From assembly GCA_910585095.1 (NCBI GenBank), contig CAJUBU010000006.1, positions 88,495-126,251 on the forward strand: DNA of 37,757 nucleotides, given 5' to 3'. Origin of the DNA: an uncultured Lachnospira sp. Lineage in GTDB: Bacteria > Bacillota > Clostridia > Lachnospirales > Lachnospiraceae. Positions within the stretch are counted from its first letter, which is position 1. Every line of letters starts with the position of its first letter. Below, piece by piece: positions 24,832-33,228 of this stretch. A program made the translations under genes and the position numbers. The notes under the pieces are model-generated. The model worked only from the letters and a program-made list of their open reading frames with translations. It did not search any database and was not told where the DNA came from.

Positions 24832-25047
24832 TCACAACTCAAATATCGATGCTATGTATTGTTCAAACTCTTTTCTTTTAATTAATTTTTTTCTTCCAAT
24901 ATATAAAACAAAAGGACAATTTGGCTTTTTTGAAATCTCATTTAATTTGCATATTCCTATATTACTGTAAGCCGCTGCTTCCTCTATAGTAAGATTTATT
25001 TTTTGCCAAATTGGTATTTCAATCTCTTTTTTTTTAGTTTCTTTCAT
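24832..25047 (-). CDS. xis: Excisionase (Tn916 Xis-like)
   Basis: A 71-residue basic protein with a winged-helix fold of the MerR/HTH_17 kind. The pattern IPIWQKINLTIEEAAAYSNIGICKLNEI and the end RKKLIKRKEFEQYI correspond to Tn916 Xis (IPIWERYTLTIEEASKYF...IKRKQFE). Xis bends DNA at the element ends and turns the integrase toward excision. GGAGG precedes the ATG. It sits 74 bases before int on the same strand. Confidence 0.9.
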   Translation of the reverse strand: MKETKKKEIEIPIWQKINLTIEEAAAYSNIGICKLNEISKKPNCPFVLYIGRKKLIKRKEFEQYIASIFEL

Positions 25048-25141
25048 AGTTCGCCTCCATACCGCAAATTGAACATTCTAATTTTAAATCTTATTCCCAT
25101 CTCAGGATATTTTTATCCATATATTGTAATCCCATTTACCG

Positions 25142-25714
25142 TTAATTATTACTTAAAAGTTTTTGTTCTAATTCCTTATAATCATACTCTCTTTGCAAAA
25201 AATTATTAAAATTATTAGTATGCGTAGCCTCTTTTTTTGTTTTTGCCAGCTTATCAAAAACAATTCCTTGATATCCGCTTGCAATGCTTTCTTTTATCAC
25301 TGCCGCCATTGCCTTATCACCATATTTATCAGCACTTTCTGCTATTTGCCTTATCAAATTTTTCAATCCTGTTTCCTTGTAAATAAATCCTCCCTCTTTC
25401 TTATATTTAATCCAATCATTTACAACATCAAAAAGACTCTTTGATATATCAAATTCTATTAAAAACTGTTCAATTAATTGAGCTTGTGTTTTATTTTTCT
25501 TTTTGACCTTTTCTTTTTTTTTCTGGCTTTTTTTTAGTGTACTTAAACCTTGATTTTCAAGCGATTTTTTCCAAGAATTATCTTTTGAAGAATCTGCTAA
25601 TTCTTTGTCTCTTAATGCAGAAAGATAAACCATAGCCATATTTTTATTATCTTCAGATAGTATAGCAAATAATTCTGCAATTTTTTTTCCATCTTGAATA
25701 TCTTTTTCTGTCAC
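25142..25714 (-). CDS. Prophage protein, first gene of the excision operon; replisome-organiser-like C-terminus
   Basis: A 190-residue protein of unknown function. The N-terminal half has a short amphipathic segment (KKIAELFAILSEDNKNMAMVYLSAL) and a lysine-rich linker. The C-terminal part, with YKETGLKNLIRQIAESADKYG and IASGYQGIVFDKL, resembles the terminal domain of some phage replisome organisers, from memory and without a search. The GTG start at 25714 has AGGAGGA 6 bases upstream; a longer frame upstream would cross the promoter. It is divergent from the repressor and reads into xis and int. Confidence 0.7.
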   Translation of the reverse strand: MTEKDIQDGKKIAELFAILSEDNKNMAMVYLSALRDKELADSSKDNSWKKSLENQGLSTLKKSQKKKEKVKKKNKTQAQLIEQFLIEFDISKSLFDVVNDWIKYKKEGGFIYKETGLKNLIRQIAESADKYGDKAMAAVIKESIASGYQGIVFDKLAKTKKEATHTNNFNNFLQREYDYKELEQKLLSNN

Positions 25715-25729
25715 TATATCTCCTCCTAT

Positions 25730-25803
25730 TCGTTGTACGATTATTGTAAATCGTTTAGCGTTGTTTGTCAATATCAAACCTTGACTTTTTTGTCGTCCAA
25801 CGA
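25730..25803. promoter_or_regulatory. Three operator-like sites of the prophage switch
   Basis: Two perfect sites of the form TCGT-N3-ACGA lie at 25730-25740 (TCGTTGTACGA) and 25793-25803 (TCGTCCAACGA). A degenerate one, TCGTTTAGCGT, lies at 25751-25761. The right site fills the spacer of the repressor promoter, the middle one fills the spacer of the leftward promoter, and the left one falls near the leftward start point. This is the expected layout for a dimeric cI-like repressor acting on both genes. Confidence 0.7.
25743..25771 (-). promoter_or_regulatory. Leftward promoter for orf190-xis-int
   Basis: TTGACA (25771-25766), 17 bases, TACAAT (25748-25743). It would be blocked by repressor bound at the left and middle operator-like sites. 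Confidence 0.8.
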
Positions 25804-25809
25804 TATAAT
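25781..25809 (+). promoter_or_regulatory. Rightward promoter for the repressor
   Basis: TTGACT (25781-25786), 17 bases, TATAAT (25804-25809), with the palindrome TCGTCCAACGA inside the spacer, so the repressor probably limits its own synthesis. Confidence 0.8.
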
Positions 25810-25876
25810 TTAAAAACAAAAAATAGAAGGCTTACTGTCTAAAATTTGCAGATGGTCGAAAGATATGAGGATTTAT

Positions 25877-26248
25877 ATGGATACAATTAATGAACGAATA
25901 AAATATATTAGAAAACATTTAAAAATGTCTCAAAAAGATTTTGGCAAAAAAATAGGATTAAAACCAAATTCATTAAGCGATATCGAAACAGAAAAAAATG
26001 CTGTAACAGAACAAACATTAAAAGCTGTTTGTCGAGAATTTAATATAAATGAAGAATGGCTGCGTACAGAAAAAGGCGAAATTTATAAATTTATTCAAAC
26101 AGACGATTATTCTGAAATAGCAACTATTATAGGTGAAAAAGACCCAAAAGCCAAACAGGCTATTATCGATTATTGGAAATTATCGGATTCCGATAAAGAA
26201 TTATTTTGGAAATTTATGAAACGATTTATGAATGGAATAGAGGATTAA
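25877..26248 (+). CDS. Prophage cI-like repressor (Xre family)
   Basis: A 123-residue protein. Residues 1-65 are a Cro/CI helix-turn-helix: INERIKYIRKHLKMSQKDFG, KKIGLKPNSLSDIE, then NINEEWLRTEKGE, a common signature of Firmicute phage repressors. Residues 66-123 are a short helical tail likely used for dimerisation; there is no LexA-type self-cleavage domain, so induction would not follow the usual RecA route. ATG at 25877 has GAGG 6 bases upstream, favouring it over the ATG at 25865. It faces away from the excision operon across the operator sites. Its stop codon lies in a palindrome shared with a convergent small gene. Confidence 0.9.
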   Translation: MDTINERIKYIRKHLKMSQKDFGKKIGLKPNSLSDIETEKNAVTEQTLKAVCREFNINEEWLRTEKGEIYKFIQTDDYSEIATIIGEKDPKAKQAIIDYWKLSDSDKELFWKFMKRFMNGIED

Positions 26249-26257
26249 TCCTCTATT
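26236..26257. terminator. 22-bp perfect palindrome at two convergent stop codons
   Basis: AATAGAGGATT/AATCCTCTATT is symmetric about the shared TTAA, which supplies the TAA stop of both the repressor (plus) and the small gene (minus). T-rich DNA follows on the plus strand, so it may terminate the repressor transcript. Confidence 0.7.
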
Positions 26258-26388
26258 TCCTTTTCTTTTTCTTTTAATATTTCTAAATGTGTTTTTATTG
26301 TTGTGTAAATTTTAATAAGTACATTCACATTATCTATCTTTTCAATCATTTCAATAATAAGTTTTTTGTAATAATTTTTTTCTTTCAT
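26245..26388 (-). CDS. Small 47-residue prophage protein
   Basis: The frame begins ATG at 26388 behind AAGGAG at 7-8 bases spacing and encodes a charged helical peptide (MKEKNYYKKLIIEMIEKIDN, ending KEKEKEIED). Short proteins of this shape (YKKLIIEMIEKI type) are, as I recall, frequent next to Xre repressors in Clostridia prophages; their function is unknown. It overlaps the repressor stop by 4 bases, tail to tail, and both proteins end in IED because the palindrome encodes both ends. Confidence 0.6.
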   Translation of the reverse strand: MKEKNYYKKLIIEMIEKIDNVNVLIKIYTTIKTHLEILKEKEKEIED

Positions 26389-26594
26389 TTTTAAACTCCT
26401 TCTTTATAAAATAATAATGCTATTATTTCATAAATTAAGAAAAAATCTATTCTTTTTTCATATTAATATATGTTTTAATATGATGTTTTTTCTCACCTTC
26501 CTCCAATAAAATTACCAAATGAATTTGCAACTTTTTATATTAACTACCGCTAAAATTTATCTATTACGCTTAAAATTCGCTTTATTTCTATTAA

Positions 26595-26628
26595 ATTTCA
26601 CAATAATAAATTGTTCTTATTGTGAAAT
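26595..26628. repeat. 12-bp inverted repeat upstream of the small prophage gene
   Basis: ATTTCACAATAA (26595-26606) and TTATTGTGAAAT (26617-26628) are perfectly complementary around a 10-base loop. There is no T run, so an operator or RNA hairpin is likelier than a terminator. Confidence 0.5.
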
Positions 26629-26716
26629 GGTGTTATATGTATACTTCTTTCATATTTTTCTTTTGTCAAAGCGTTATGTCAACTACAAATAATATAATAT
26701 TCCTTTATTTAATCAC

Positions 26717-26748
26717 CTAGCAAAGCGGATTTCAAATATCTGTTTGAC
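26717..26748 (-). repeat. Dispersed intergenic repeat, copy e (inverted)
   Basis: On the minus strand GTCAAACAGATATTTGAAAT, then CCGCTTTGCTAGG. It is the only copy in this orientation and lies inside the prophage. Confidence 0.75.
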
Positions 26749-26911
26749 CTTGTATTGCTCCTAACAAAATAAAGATTTTTTATTTAAAATAACAATTCTT
26801 ATAAAACTTGGAAATTATTGTTTTATATTGATTTATGTTATTGTTTTATAATTATATTTTTAATTAATTTATTTTTAAAATTTTAAATAACTTTTATATT
26901 AGACATAAAAT

Positions 26912-26946
26912 AACAACGGATAGTATTTTTTTAACTATCCGTTGTT
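26912..26946 (-). terminator. Terminator of the tail operon
   Basis: AACAACGGATAG and CTATCCGTTGTT form a perfect 12-bp stem 11 bases after the S74 fibre stop, followed on the minus strand by ATTTTATG. It protects the switch region from late transcription. Confidence 0.85.
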
Positions 26947-26956
26947 AACTATAAAA

Positions 26957-27823
26957 CTATATTGCAATCATTTCTTTTAATTTTTCAATTTCTTTTTGCT
27001 GTTCTTGAACAACTTTTATTAATGGAGCAATAAATTCATCATATCGAAGCGAATAATCATATTCACCTTCTATTACTTCTTCGATAGGTTTCTTTAATTT
27101 CTTTCCATTTTCATCTTCATATTTGGTAATTTTCTTTGGCGACTTAATAAAACCTGCAAAATCAGAACTGTCCATATTTAAAGTATTCATCAGCTTCTCA
27201 ATATCCTGCGCAATTAACCCGTAATGTGTTCGTCCTGAGGTACCGTCAACCATTTTGTAAGATACAGGATTTAGACCATTAATAAATGCTTGGGCTTTTT
27301 GTGTTTCAAGATTGTTGATATCGGTTTTTCTTGTGCGGTCTGAGGTTTGGATGGTGCCGTTGGTAGCGTAGATATTGCGCCATTTAGAATTACTTTTTCC
27401 CAAATCCATTAAACTAGTCGAATAAAAGCTATCATCAAAATAAATACTTTGATTATTAAGCCTAAATTGTAAAGAATCTCCTTCCTTAGTTATTCCATTT
27501 ATATTAAACTCTACACTTTCATAACCAGCTTCATACACATTATTATCATTATCTTCTAGATAATGAGTACTTTGCAATTTAACATAATCAGCCCTCACTG
27601 TATTTTGACTTCTATACCCATTATAAGTATCACTATCATCATCAAAACATATTCCCCCATATTCTTTCATATATACTATATCGCCATTATAAGATAACGC
27701 ATTCTCAACTATATTTTTATCATTTGCACTCATTAAACCATTTTTGCTTGTTGTTGCAAGTGGTATATCCTGTCTAATATTAGCTGCACTATAATCTACA
27801 CCATTTAATATAATTTTTCCCAT
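26957..27823 (-). CDS. Phage tail fibre with C-terminal peptidase S74 chaperone domain
   Basis: A 288-residue protein. Its N-terminal LATTSKNGLMSANDKNIVE is a typical trimeric tail-fibre segment, and residues 50-158 are a beta-rich shaft. From residue 161 comes the intramolecular chaperone/auto-protease domain: S161-DRTRK166-TDI, NGLNPVSYK, THYGLIAQDIE, ending in a coiled coil (VQEQQKEIEKLKEM). The serine-to-lysine spacing of five matches the catalytic dyad known in endosialidase S74 domains, so self-cleavage just before S161 is predicted. The domain aids trimer folding and is then shed. It is the last gene of the tail operon, 28 bases after the next fibre. Confidence 0.9.
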   Translation of the reverse strand: MGKIILNGVDYSAANIRQDIPLATTSKNGLMSANDKNIVENALSYNGDIVYMKEYGGICFDDDSDTYNGYRSQNTVRADYVKLQSTHYLEDNDNNVYEAGYESVEFNINGITKEGDSLQFRLNNQSIYFDDSFYSTSLMDLGKSNSKWRNIYATNGTIQTSDRTRKTDINNLETQKAQAFINGLNPVSYKMVDGTSGRTHYGLIAQDIEKLMNTLNMDSSDFAGFIKSPKKITKYEDENGKKLKKPIEEVIEGEYDYSLRYDEFIAPLIKVVQEQQKEIEKLKEMIAI

Positions 27824-27851
27824 AATTGTCTCCTATTCTAAATTTAAAATA

Positions 27852-30119
27852 TTAATTTGCATCTGTTATAAAATATAATGTTCCATTCATTTTTTCAGTA
27901 TTGGACAGCGAATTGTATTGAGCCTGTGTAAGTTCTCTAAAAGGCAATGCCCCAATATTTGCAGGGGTACAGTAATTTTTATAATTAACACTGTCTAATA
28001 ATGTTCTTTCCTTACTCCATTCTTCAATATGTTGAAATCCCCATGAAAGATTTTTATTATTACCAGAGAAGGGAGCCTTTATATACATTCCATATAGATT
28101 ACCATCACCAAATCCGTTCCTGTGACGAATATTTATAAGATAATTCCAATCAGAATTACCATCTTTTGAATATGTCCCTAAAAAACTTCTATAATCACAT
28201 AAATTCATTAAATCAGGTAATACAAGTGAACCACTAGCAGGCAATGTTGGATTTGACGTGTTTGGTCTAGTGTTTGAAATAACTAAATCTCCTGTCATTG
28301 TATCACCTGACTTATTCACAAAATCACTTGCATGTTTTCCATCTACTTTATCAGCATTGCCGCCGTCCGCTATACTAACCCAATCACTCCATTTTCCGCC
28401 ATTAGCTGACCTCATATACAGCTTATTTCCCGAAAATGGCATAGCAATCTGTGTACCTGAACCACCGCCCATACCAATATAAGGAAAAAACATAATATGC
28501 CAATATCCTGAAGTACTGTCATTTGTCTTAGGAACTATTTCTGCTGAATTACTAACAGTAATATAAGCCTTATTAAAAGATGGATTATTCAAATCTATAT
28601 TTGTATGATAAATACCTGAAGTGACAAAATTATCATACGCCTTGCCATTCAACTTATTTGAATCCCAAGCGTATTCTGCATAGCTTATAGTAGCTTTGCC
28701 ATCACTTCCAATCTTCAAATCTTCCAAATCAGAAAAATCTGCCTTGTTATGTTTATGAATTTTATTCGCATATCTAGTATCGGTATCTTCATTATTATAA
28801 TACAAAGCATATCCTTTAATATCATTTGCTTCTACTAAATCAAAGTTTGTTAAACTTTGATTAGAGTTTCCTTCAATTCCCCACTCATTAATATTCATAT
28901 ATTCTTCTGTACGATGAATAGTTCCACCAGTTATTGGCAATGCTCCAATATTTTCAGCAGTTAAATTAACATTTCCTGTTCTATATGTACTCTCACTACT
29001 GCCTTTCACCGCAACTGCCAAAGGAATAGATGGTTTATTTTTAATATAAGCAGCACTTGAGGAATCTGTAATATTCCAATCAGATTGTACATTTACTTGT
29101 GCGCCTGTTTCAATATCATCAAGCTTTTTCTTATCCTCTGGTGACATAAGACCAAATTCCGTTTCACTTGCTGATGGAAGAGAATTATCTCCGTCTGTAA
29201 TGTAATAAATCGTTCCATTCATTTTTTCTGCATGAGTAAGATTATTATATTCTACTTGTGTTAATGTTCTTGTAAGCGTTCCTGATAAACAATCCCATTT
29301 ACTATCTTGCGTCCAATAAACATTAGTACCTGCAGGATAAGAATAACCTGCACCATCTTTAAATCTGGAATCCGTCACAAAGGCTTCATTAATGTTGTAC
29401 ATATGTCCTGCTATATTTCCTGATATTGGAATTTGTGAAAAAAGAATCGTTCTTTGTGGAAGCAGTGAACCTTTCCAACTATCAGCATATTCCTTTGATT
29501 GTTCACTCCAATATTTAGAATTATTGGTGCTTTCTTCTGCACGTATTCCTGTATTCCCATGCGCCCAGCTTTCTGCTTTTTTTGCTGAATTAGCAGCATT
29601 GGCTTCACTTATCTGCGCTTTTGCAGATTCTACTTTAATTTGTGCAAGATAATTAGGTTGCAATTTATCTTCTGTAATACTTCCATCTTTGACAATCGCT
29701 TTTACTGTTCCATCTGTCTGTACTTGAAAATTAATTGTATCTGTATCTAAAAATTCATATTGTGTAATTAATGCTGATAAATCAATATATTGTTTTGTTC
29801 CGTCATCTAAAGTAAGAATAATCTGCTGTGTGTTTACATCATATGTCCAATTAATCGCAATTTTTTCTAATTTTGTATCAATTATAAATAATGAACCATT
29901 TTTTCTTGTAATGGTAAAAATACCTGTACTTTCATTAAATTGCACATCTCTTATAAGCGGTGCAACTTCTTCTTTTGTAGCTTTTTTTTCATCAAGTTGT
30001 AATACTCTATCATCAATCTCATTAATTGAGGTATCCATTTTATTTAAATTTTCATCATTAATAGGGGTGTTACCACTTGGATAATTTTCCCAATTAATGC
30101 TGCTATATGTCTTATTCAT
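27852..30119 (-). CDS. Phage tail fibre/baseplate appendage protein
   Basis: A 755-residue structural protein. The N-terminus (SSINWENYPSGNTPINDENL) is a common Firmicute phage attachment domain, then come a coiled coil and beta-rich segments. Phage fibre motifs include EFGLMSPEDKKKLDDIETGA, AAYIKNKPSIPL, ADKVDGKHASDFV and SGDTMTGDL. A segment of about 26 residues occurs twice: LTQVEYNNLTHAEKMNGTIY near residue 285 and LTQAQYNSLSNTEKMNGTLY at the C-terminus. It probably forms part of the receptor-binding tail tip. It lacks an enzyme motif I can recognise. Confidence 0.85.
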   Translation of the reverse strand: MNKTYSSINWENYPSGNTPINDENLNKMDTSINEIDDRVLQLDEKKATKEEVAPLIRDVQFNESTGIFTITRKNGSLFIIDTKLEKIAINWTYDVNTQQIILTLDDGTKQYIDLSALITQYEFLDTDTINFQVQTDGTVKAIVKDGSITEDKLQPNYLAQIKVESAKAQISEANAANSAKKAESWAHGNTGIRAEESTNNSKYWSEQSKEYADSWKGSLLPQRTILFSQIPISGNIAGHMYNINEAFVTDSRFKDGAGYSYPAGTNVYWTQDSKWDCLSGTLTRTLTQVEYNNLTHAEKMNGTIYYITDGDNSLPSASETEFGLMSPEDKKKLDDIETGAQVNVQSDWNITDSSSAAYIKNKPSIPLAVAVKGSSESTYRTGNVNLTAENIGALPITGGTIHRTEEYMNINEWGIEGNSNQSLTNFDLVEANDIKGYALYYNNEDTDTRYANKIHKHNKADFSDLEDLKIGSDGKATISYAEYAWDSNKLNGKAYDNFVTSGIYHTNIDLNNPSFNKAYITVSNSAEIVPKTNDSTSGYWHIMFFPYIGMGGGSGTQIAMPFSGNKLYMRSANGGKWSDWVSIADGGNADKVDGKHASDFVNKSGDTMTGDLVISNTRPNTSNPTLPASGSLVLPDLMNLCDYRSFLGTYSKDGNSDWNYLINIRHRNGFGDGNLYGMYIKAPFSGNNKNLSWGFQHIEEWSKERTLLDSVNYKNYCTPANIGALPFRELTQAQYNSLSNTEKMNGTLYFITDAN

Positions 30120-30165
30120 TTACATCCTCCTTTTAAATTTTTTAACTATGTATTAATTATAAATT

Positions 30166-33100
30166 TTATGTTCCATGTATCATCTCATATAATTTTTCAA
30201 AATCTTCATGTGTAAATGTTGTGGAACCTAACCTTATTGTTCCAGTCTTTCCTGAATCAAGTATTATCTCACCTGCTCTCATTATTGCTATTATATAATT
30301 ACTAGATGGATAACGGACTAGTTCTATTTTTTCTGATGACATTATGCTTTTGTCGTTACCTTCAGAATAATTCAAACCATTACTTCCTATATTCCATCCT
30401 GCAATTGTGCCTCCACTTGCATTAATCGTTCCAGATATATTTGCATTCGTTGCATGTAATACTCCCTCATAAGAAACACGAAATGGGGCATTATCACTAT
30501 CTCCACTACCTGCATAAAACGCTTGATTTGCACCCATTCCACATATTCCATTATCATTTGAATATTTCATTGCTCCATCTTTACTAAGTAAAAAATGTCC
30601 TATTTTTCCTTCCTCTGCATTAATTATTCCAGAAATATTTGCACTTTCTGCATGTAAGTGTCCATCATATGTAACATGAAAAGGAGCTTTAAGACTATCA
30701 TCTCTATCTCCTGCATAAAATGCTGCTCTTGCTCCTAATCCGCATACTGCATTGTTTATTTTTGTATCATACTGCATCCAGCCCTGCTCTTCATTAATTT
30801 CAAAGTTTCCAATCTGTCCTCCCTTTGCATATAAAAGACCATTATATGTTACATGAAATGGAGCTTCTGAGCTTTTGTCACTCCCTGCATAAAATGCTTC
30901 ATTTGCCCCTAATCCGCACACTTTATTGCTTTCTTTTTTATCATACTCCATCCAGCCCTGCTCTTTATTAATCGTAAAATTTCCAATCTGTCCTCCCTTT
31001 GCATATAAAAGACCATCATATGTGACATGAAAAGGAGCTTTAAGGCTATCTTCTCTATCTCCTGCATAAAATGCTGCTCCTGCTCCTAATCCGCACACTT
31101 CATTGTTTATTTTTGTATCATATTCCATATAACCAACTTCATTAAGTAAAAAATGTCCTATTTTACCACCTTTTGCTTCAATGTTTCCTGTAATTGTAAC
31201 ATTTCCATTTTCCTTTATTTTAAAATTTGGTGAATCGACAGTAAACATATTATTTGCATTAAAGTGTATTTTGTCAGCAGACCCATTGATTACTGAAACA
31301 ACCCCATTCTCACCATCCTTGTCCACTTTAAGTGACAAAGAAGCTTTAATCTCATTTGTAATTAATTCTAATGTTTCTTCTTTTCGCCATCCATTATGAC
31401 TCCATTTTATATAGTAATCTCCACTTGATTGGTCTAAATAACGTGAATTATCAGGAGCATTGTTTAAATCTTCTTTTGGCTCACCATATCCATAATAATC
31501 AACCCTACGTTTTCCTATATCATATTTACTTGTAGCTGCTGCAACGGTTGAAGTTATACTATTCGCTGTCTGTTCAATAGAAGTTTTCAATGTTTCTGCA
31601 GTTTTTTGCAACTCTTCATGTTTTATCCATGACGTTCCGTTTGATTGATATAAATATCCTGTCTCTTGGTCTAAATAATATTTATTTCTATATTTTTGTG
31701 GTTGATATGTTAAACTTCCTGCTTCATCTACAATATTATTTGGCTTTCCATAAGAAGAGATTTCTATGGTATATCCTATTGTATCCCACTTGGTATTTTC
31801 TTTTGCCACAGTACTTTTTATTTGCTCAGCAGTCTGCTTAATTTCAGATGAAAGACCTCTTTCTACATCATCAATATGTGAATTAGTTTCATCAACATTT
31901 CTTATTAATGTATTTGTTTTTCCCTTAAGCTGTATAATACTTTTATTAACTGAATTTACATTTTCTGTTCGACACTCTTCTCCTTTTGCACTAAAAGTAT
32001 CTCTTAATGACTGAATCCCTTTTAAAGTACGCTCTAAAATATATGTTTCAATCAAATCATATTTCGTTGACATCCTTATGCCATCGCCAACCTCAAGACA
32101 TGGATTTCCTTTGCAATCAGCAGAAAATGGGCGATAAATAATATTTTTTATTTTATTATAAATATTGGTACAAATCATTTCCAATTCTGCTGCATTTTTT
32201 CCATAGACAAGAAAATTATCTTCAATAATATAACAATTTTCTCCTTCTCCAACAATACTGCCTATATCATTTTCTTCTTTTCTAATTTGAAGTTTATCAA
32301 TACCTCTTACACGATAATCTTCATAATTGGCTGTTATATAAAAACTTTTTCCTATATTTGTACTTTTAGGACTTTGAGGATACAAATGACCTGTCTTTGA
32401 CTGTGGAAGATAATCAGGAGCATGGTCTGGAAATAACTCATTTGATGGATAAAGTCCTTGTATATCCTGTTTCAAATAAATATAATGAAATTTACCATCA
32501 CGTCCAATATGTCCAAAACATCCATTAATTTCACAGATTGCCTGAATTACTGCTGCCCCACTCAAAGAAGATTCTTTTAGAACACTTTTACTCTCCGTTC
32601 CACTATTTTCTTCCTCTCTATTTTCAACCTCAATCGTTTTTTCAACAGTCATATTATCATTAATAAGCTCATCCATTTCGGACTCCTCCAGTCCAAAATG
32701 TTCTATAAAGCTTTTACGAAACTGTCTCATTGTCACTGTTTGAATGGTCTTTTCTTGAGCCAATGGAAATACAGAATTATACCAATCTATAACATCTGAA
32801 TTGATAATATCATACATTGCATCGTAAGCTGTTATATCTCTGTACATATGGTCTGCTGATAACTCGTCTGAATAAACCTTGTATCGTCCAATTTGAAAAG
32901 TCTCATATATATCTATTCCTGTATATATATCTGTTCCTATTTTTACTTCTATTGTCACTGTCAACCATTTATCTTTCATTGGAAGAAAGGTATTAGAAAC
33001 TGTAAATTTAATCATACTTGCTTCACAAGAACCAAATGTCAACTCATTTTCTGAACAAAGGCTTTCTGTCAATTCAAATTTTTCTTGATGTAGTTCTTTA

Positions 33101-33228
33101 TTGGTAATATCTATTAAGGGTTTTTTCATCCCATTTTCAAAAATGGTATATTCATCAGACACAATATGAATTTGTTTATCAATGCTATCTTTTAAAAACA
33201 ATTCCTGATATTCATAATTAACCATCAT
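30166..33228 (-). CDS. Tail-associated spike/Tal-like protein with four C-terminal repeats
   Basis: About 1020 residues. The N-terminal 420 residues resemble baseplate hub/Tal proteins of siphophages (early FGSCEASMIKFTVSNTFLP, later NPCLEVGDGIRM and LERTLKGIQSLRDTFSAKG). A coiled-coil middle follows, then four modules of about 58-65 residues with the core GKIGHF/GQIGNF ... VCGLGAxxAFYAG ... APFHVTYDGLLY. Modules one and three are almost identical in DNA, pointing to recent duplication. The ATG at 33228 has AGGAGG 5 bases upstream; an in-frame GTG at 33234 is inside that site. It overlaps the DUF6711-like gene by 11 bases. Role: tail tip, cell wall contact. Confidence 0.85.
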   Translation of the reverse strand: MMVNYEYQELFLKDSIDKQIHIVSDEYTIFENGMKKPLIDITNKELHQEKFELTESLCSENELTFGSCEASMIKFTVSNTFLPMKDKWLTVTIEVKIGTDIYTGIDIYETFQIGRYKVYSDELSADHMYRDITAYDAMYDIINSDVIDWYNSVFPLAQEKTIQTVTMRQFRKSFIEHFGLEESEMDELINDNMTVEKTIEVENREEENSGTESKSVLKESSLSGAAVIQAICEINGCFGHIGRDGKFHYIYLKQDIQGLYPSNELFPDHAPDYLPQSKTGHLYPQSPKSTNIGKSFYITANYEDYRVRGIDKLQIRKEENDIGSIVGEGENCYIIEDNFLVYGKNAAELEMICTNIYNKIKNIIYRPFSADCKGNPCLEVGDGIRMSTKYDLIETYILERTLKGIQSLRDTFSAKGEECRTENVNSVNKSIIQLKGKTNTLIRNVDETNSHIDDVERGLSSEIKQTAEQIKSTVAKENTKWDTIGYTIEISSYGKPNNIVDEAGSLTYQPQKYRNKYYLDQETGYLYQSNGTSWIKHEELQKTAETLKTSIEQTANSITSTVAAATSKYDIGKRRVDYYGYGEPKEDLNNAPDNSRYLDQSSGDYYIKWSHNGWRKEETLELITNEIKASLSLKVDKDGENGVVSVINGSADKIHFNANNMFTVDSPNFKIKENGNVTITGNIEAKGGKIGHFLLNEVGYMEYDTKINNEVCGLGAGAAFYAGDREDSLKAPFHVTYDGLLYAKGGQIGNFTINKEQGWMEYDKKESNKVCGLGANEAFYAGSDKSSEAPFHVTYNGLLYAKGGQIGNFEINEEQGWMQYDTKINNAVCGLGARAAFYAGDRDDSLKAPFHVTYDGHLHAESANISGIINAEEGKIGHFLLSKDGAMKYSNDNGICGMGANQAFYAGSGDSDNAPFRVSYEGVLHATNANISGTINASGGTIAGWNIGSNGLNYSEGNDKSIMSSEKIELVRYPSSNYIIAIMRAGEIILDSGKTGTIRLGSTTFTHEDFEKLYEMIHGT

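Larger units (their letters stand above)
26389..26956. other. A+T-rich gap between switch and tail genes
   Basis: No convincing gene in 568 bases. It holds, from left to right, a perfect 12-bp inverted repeat (26595-26628), direct TTGACA copies on the minus strand (near 26682 and 26669) that could be promoters for the small gene, repeat copy e, and the tail operon terminator. Lysis genes, which often occupy such a place, are not here. Confidence 0.55.

Noticed and set aside
26420..26520. Very short minus-strand frames behind GGAGGAAG upstream of the 47-residue gene
   Set aside because: Fewer than 28 codons, no conserved pattern; a leader peptide cannot be supported.
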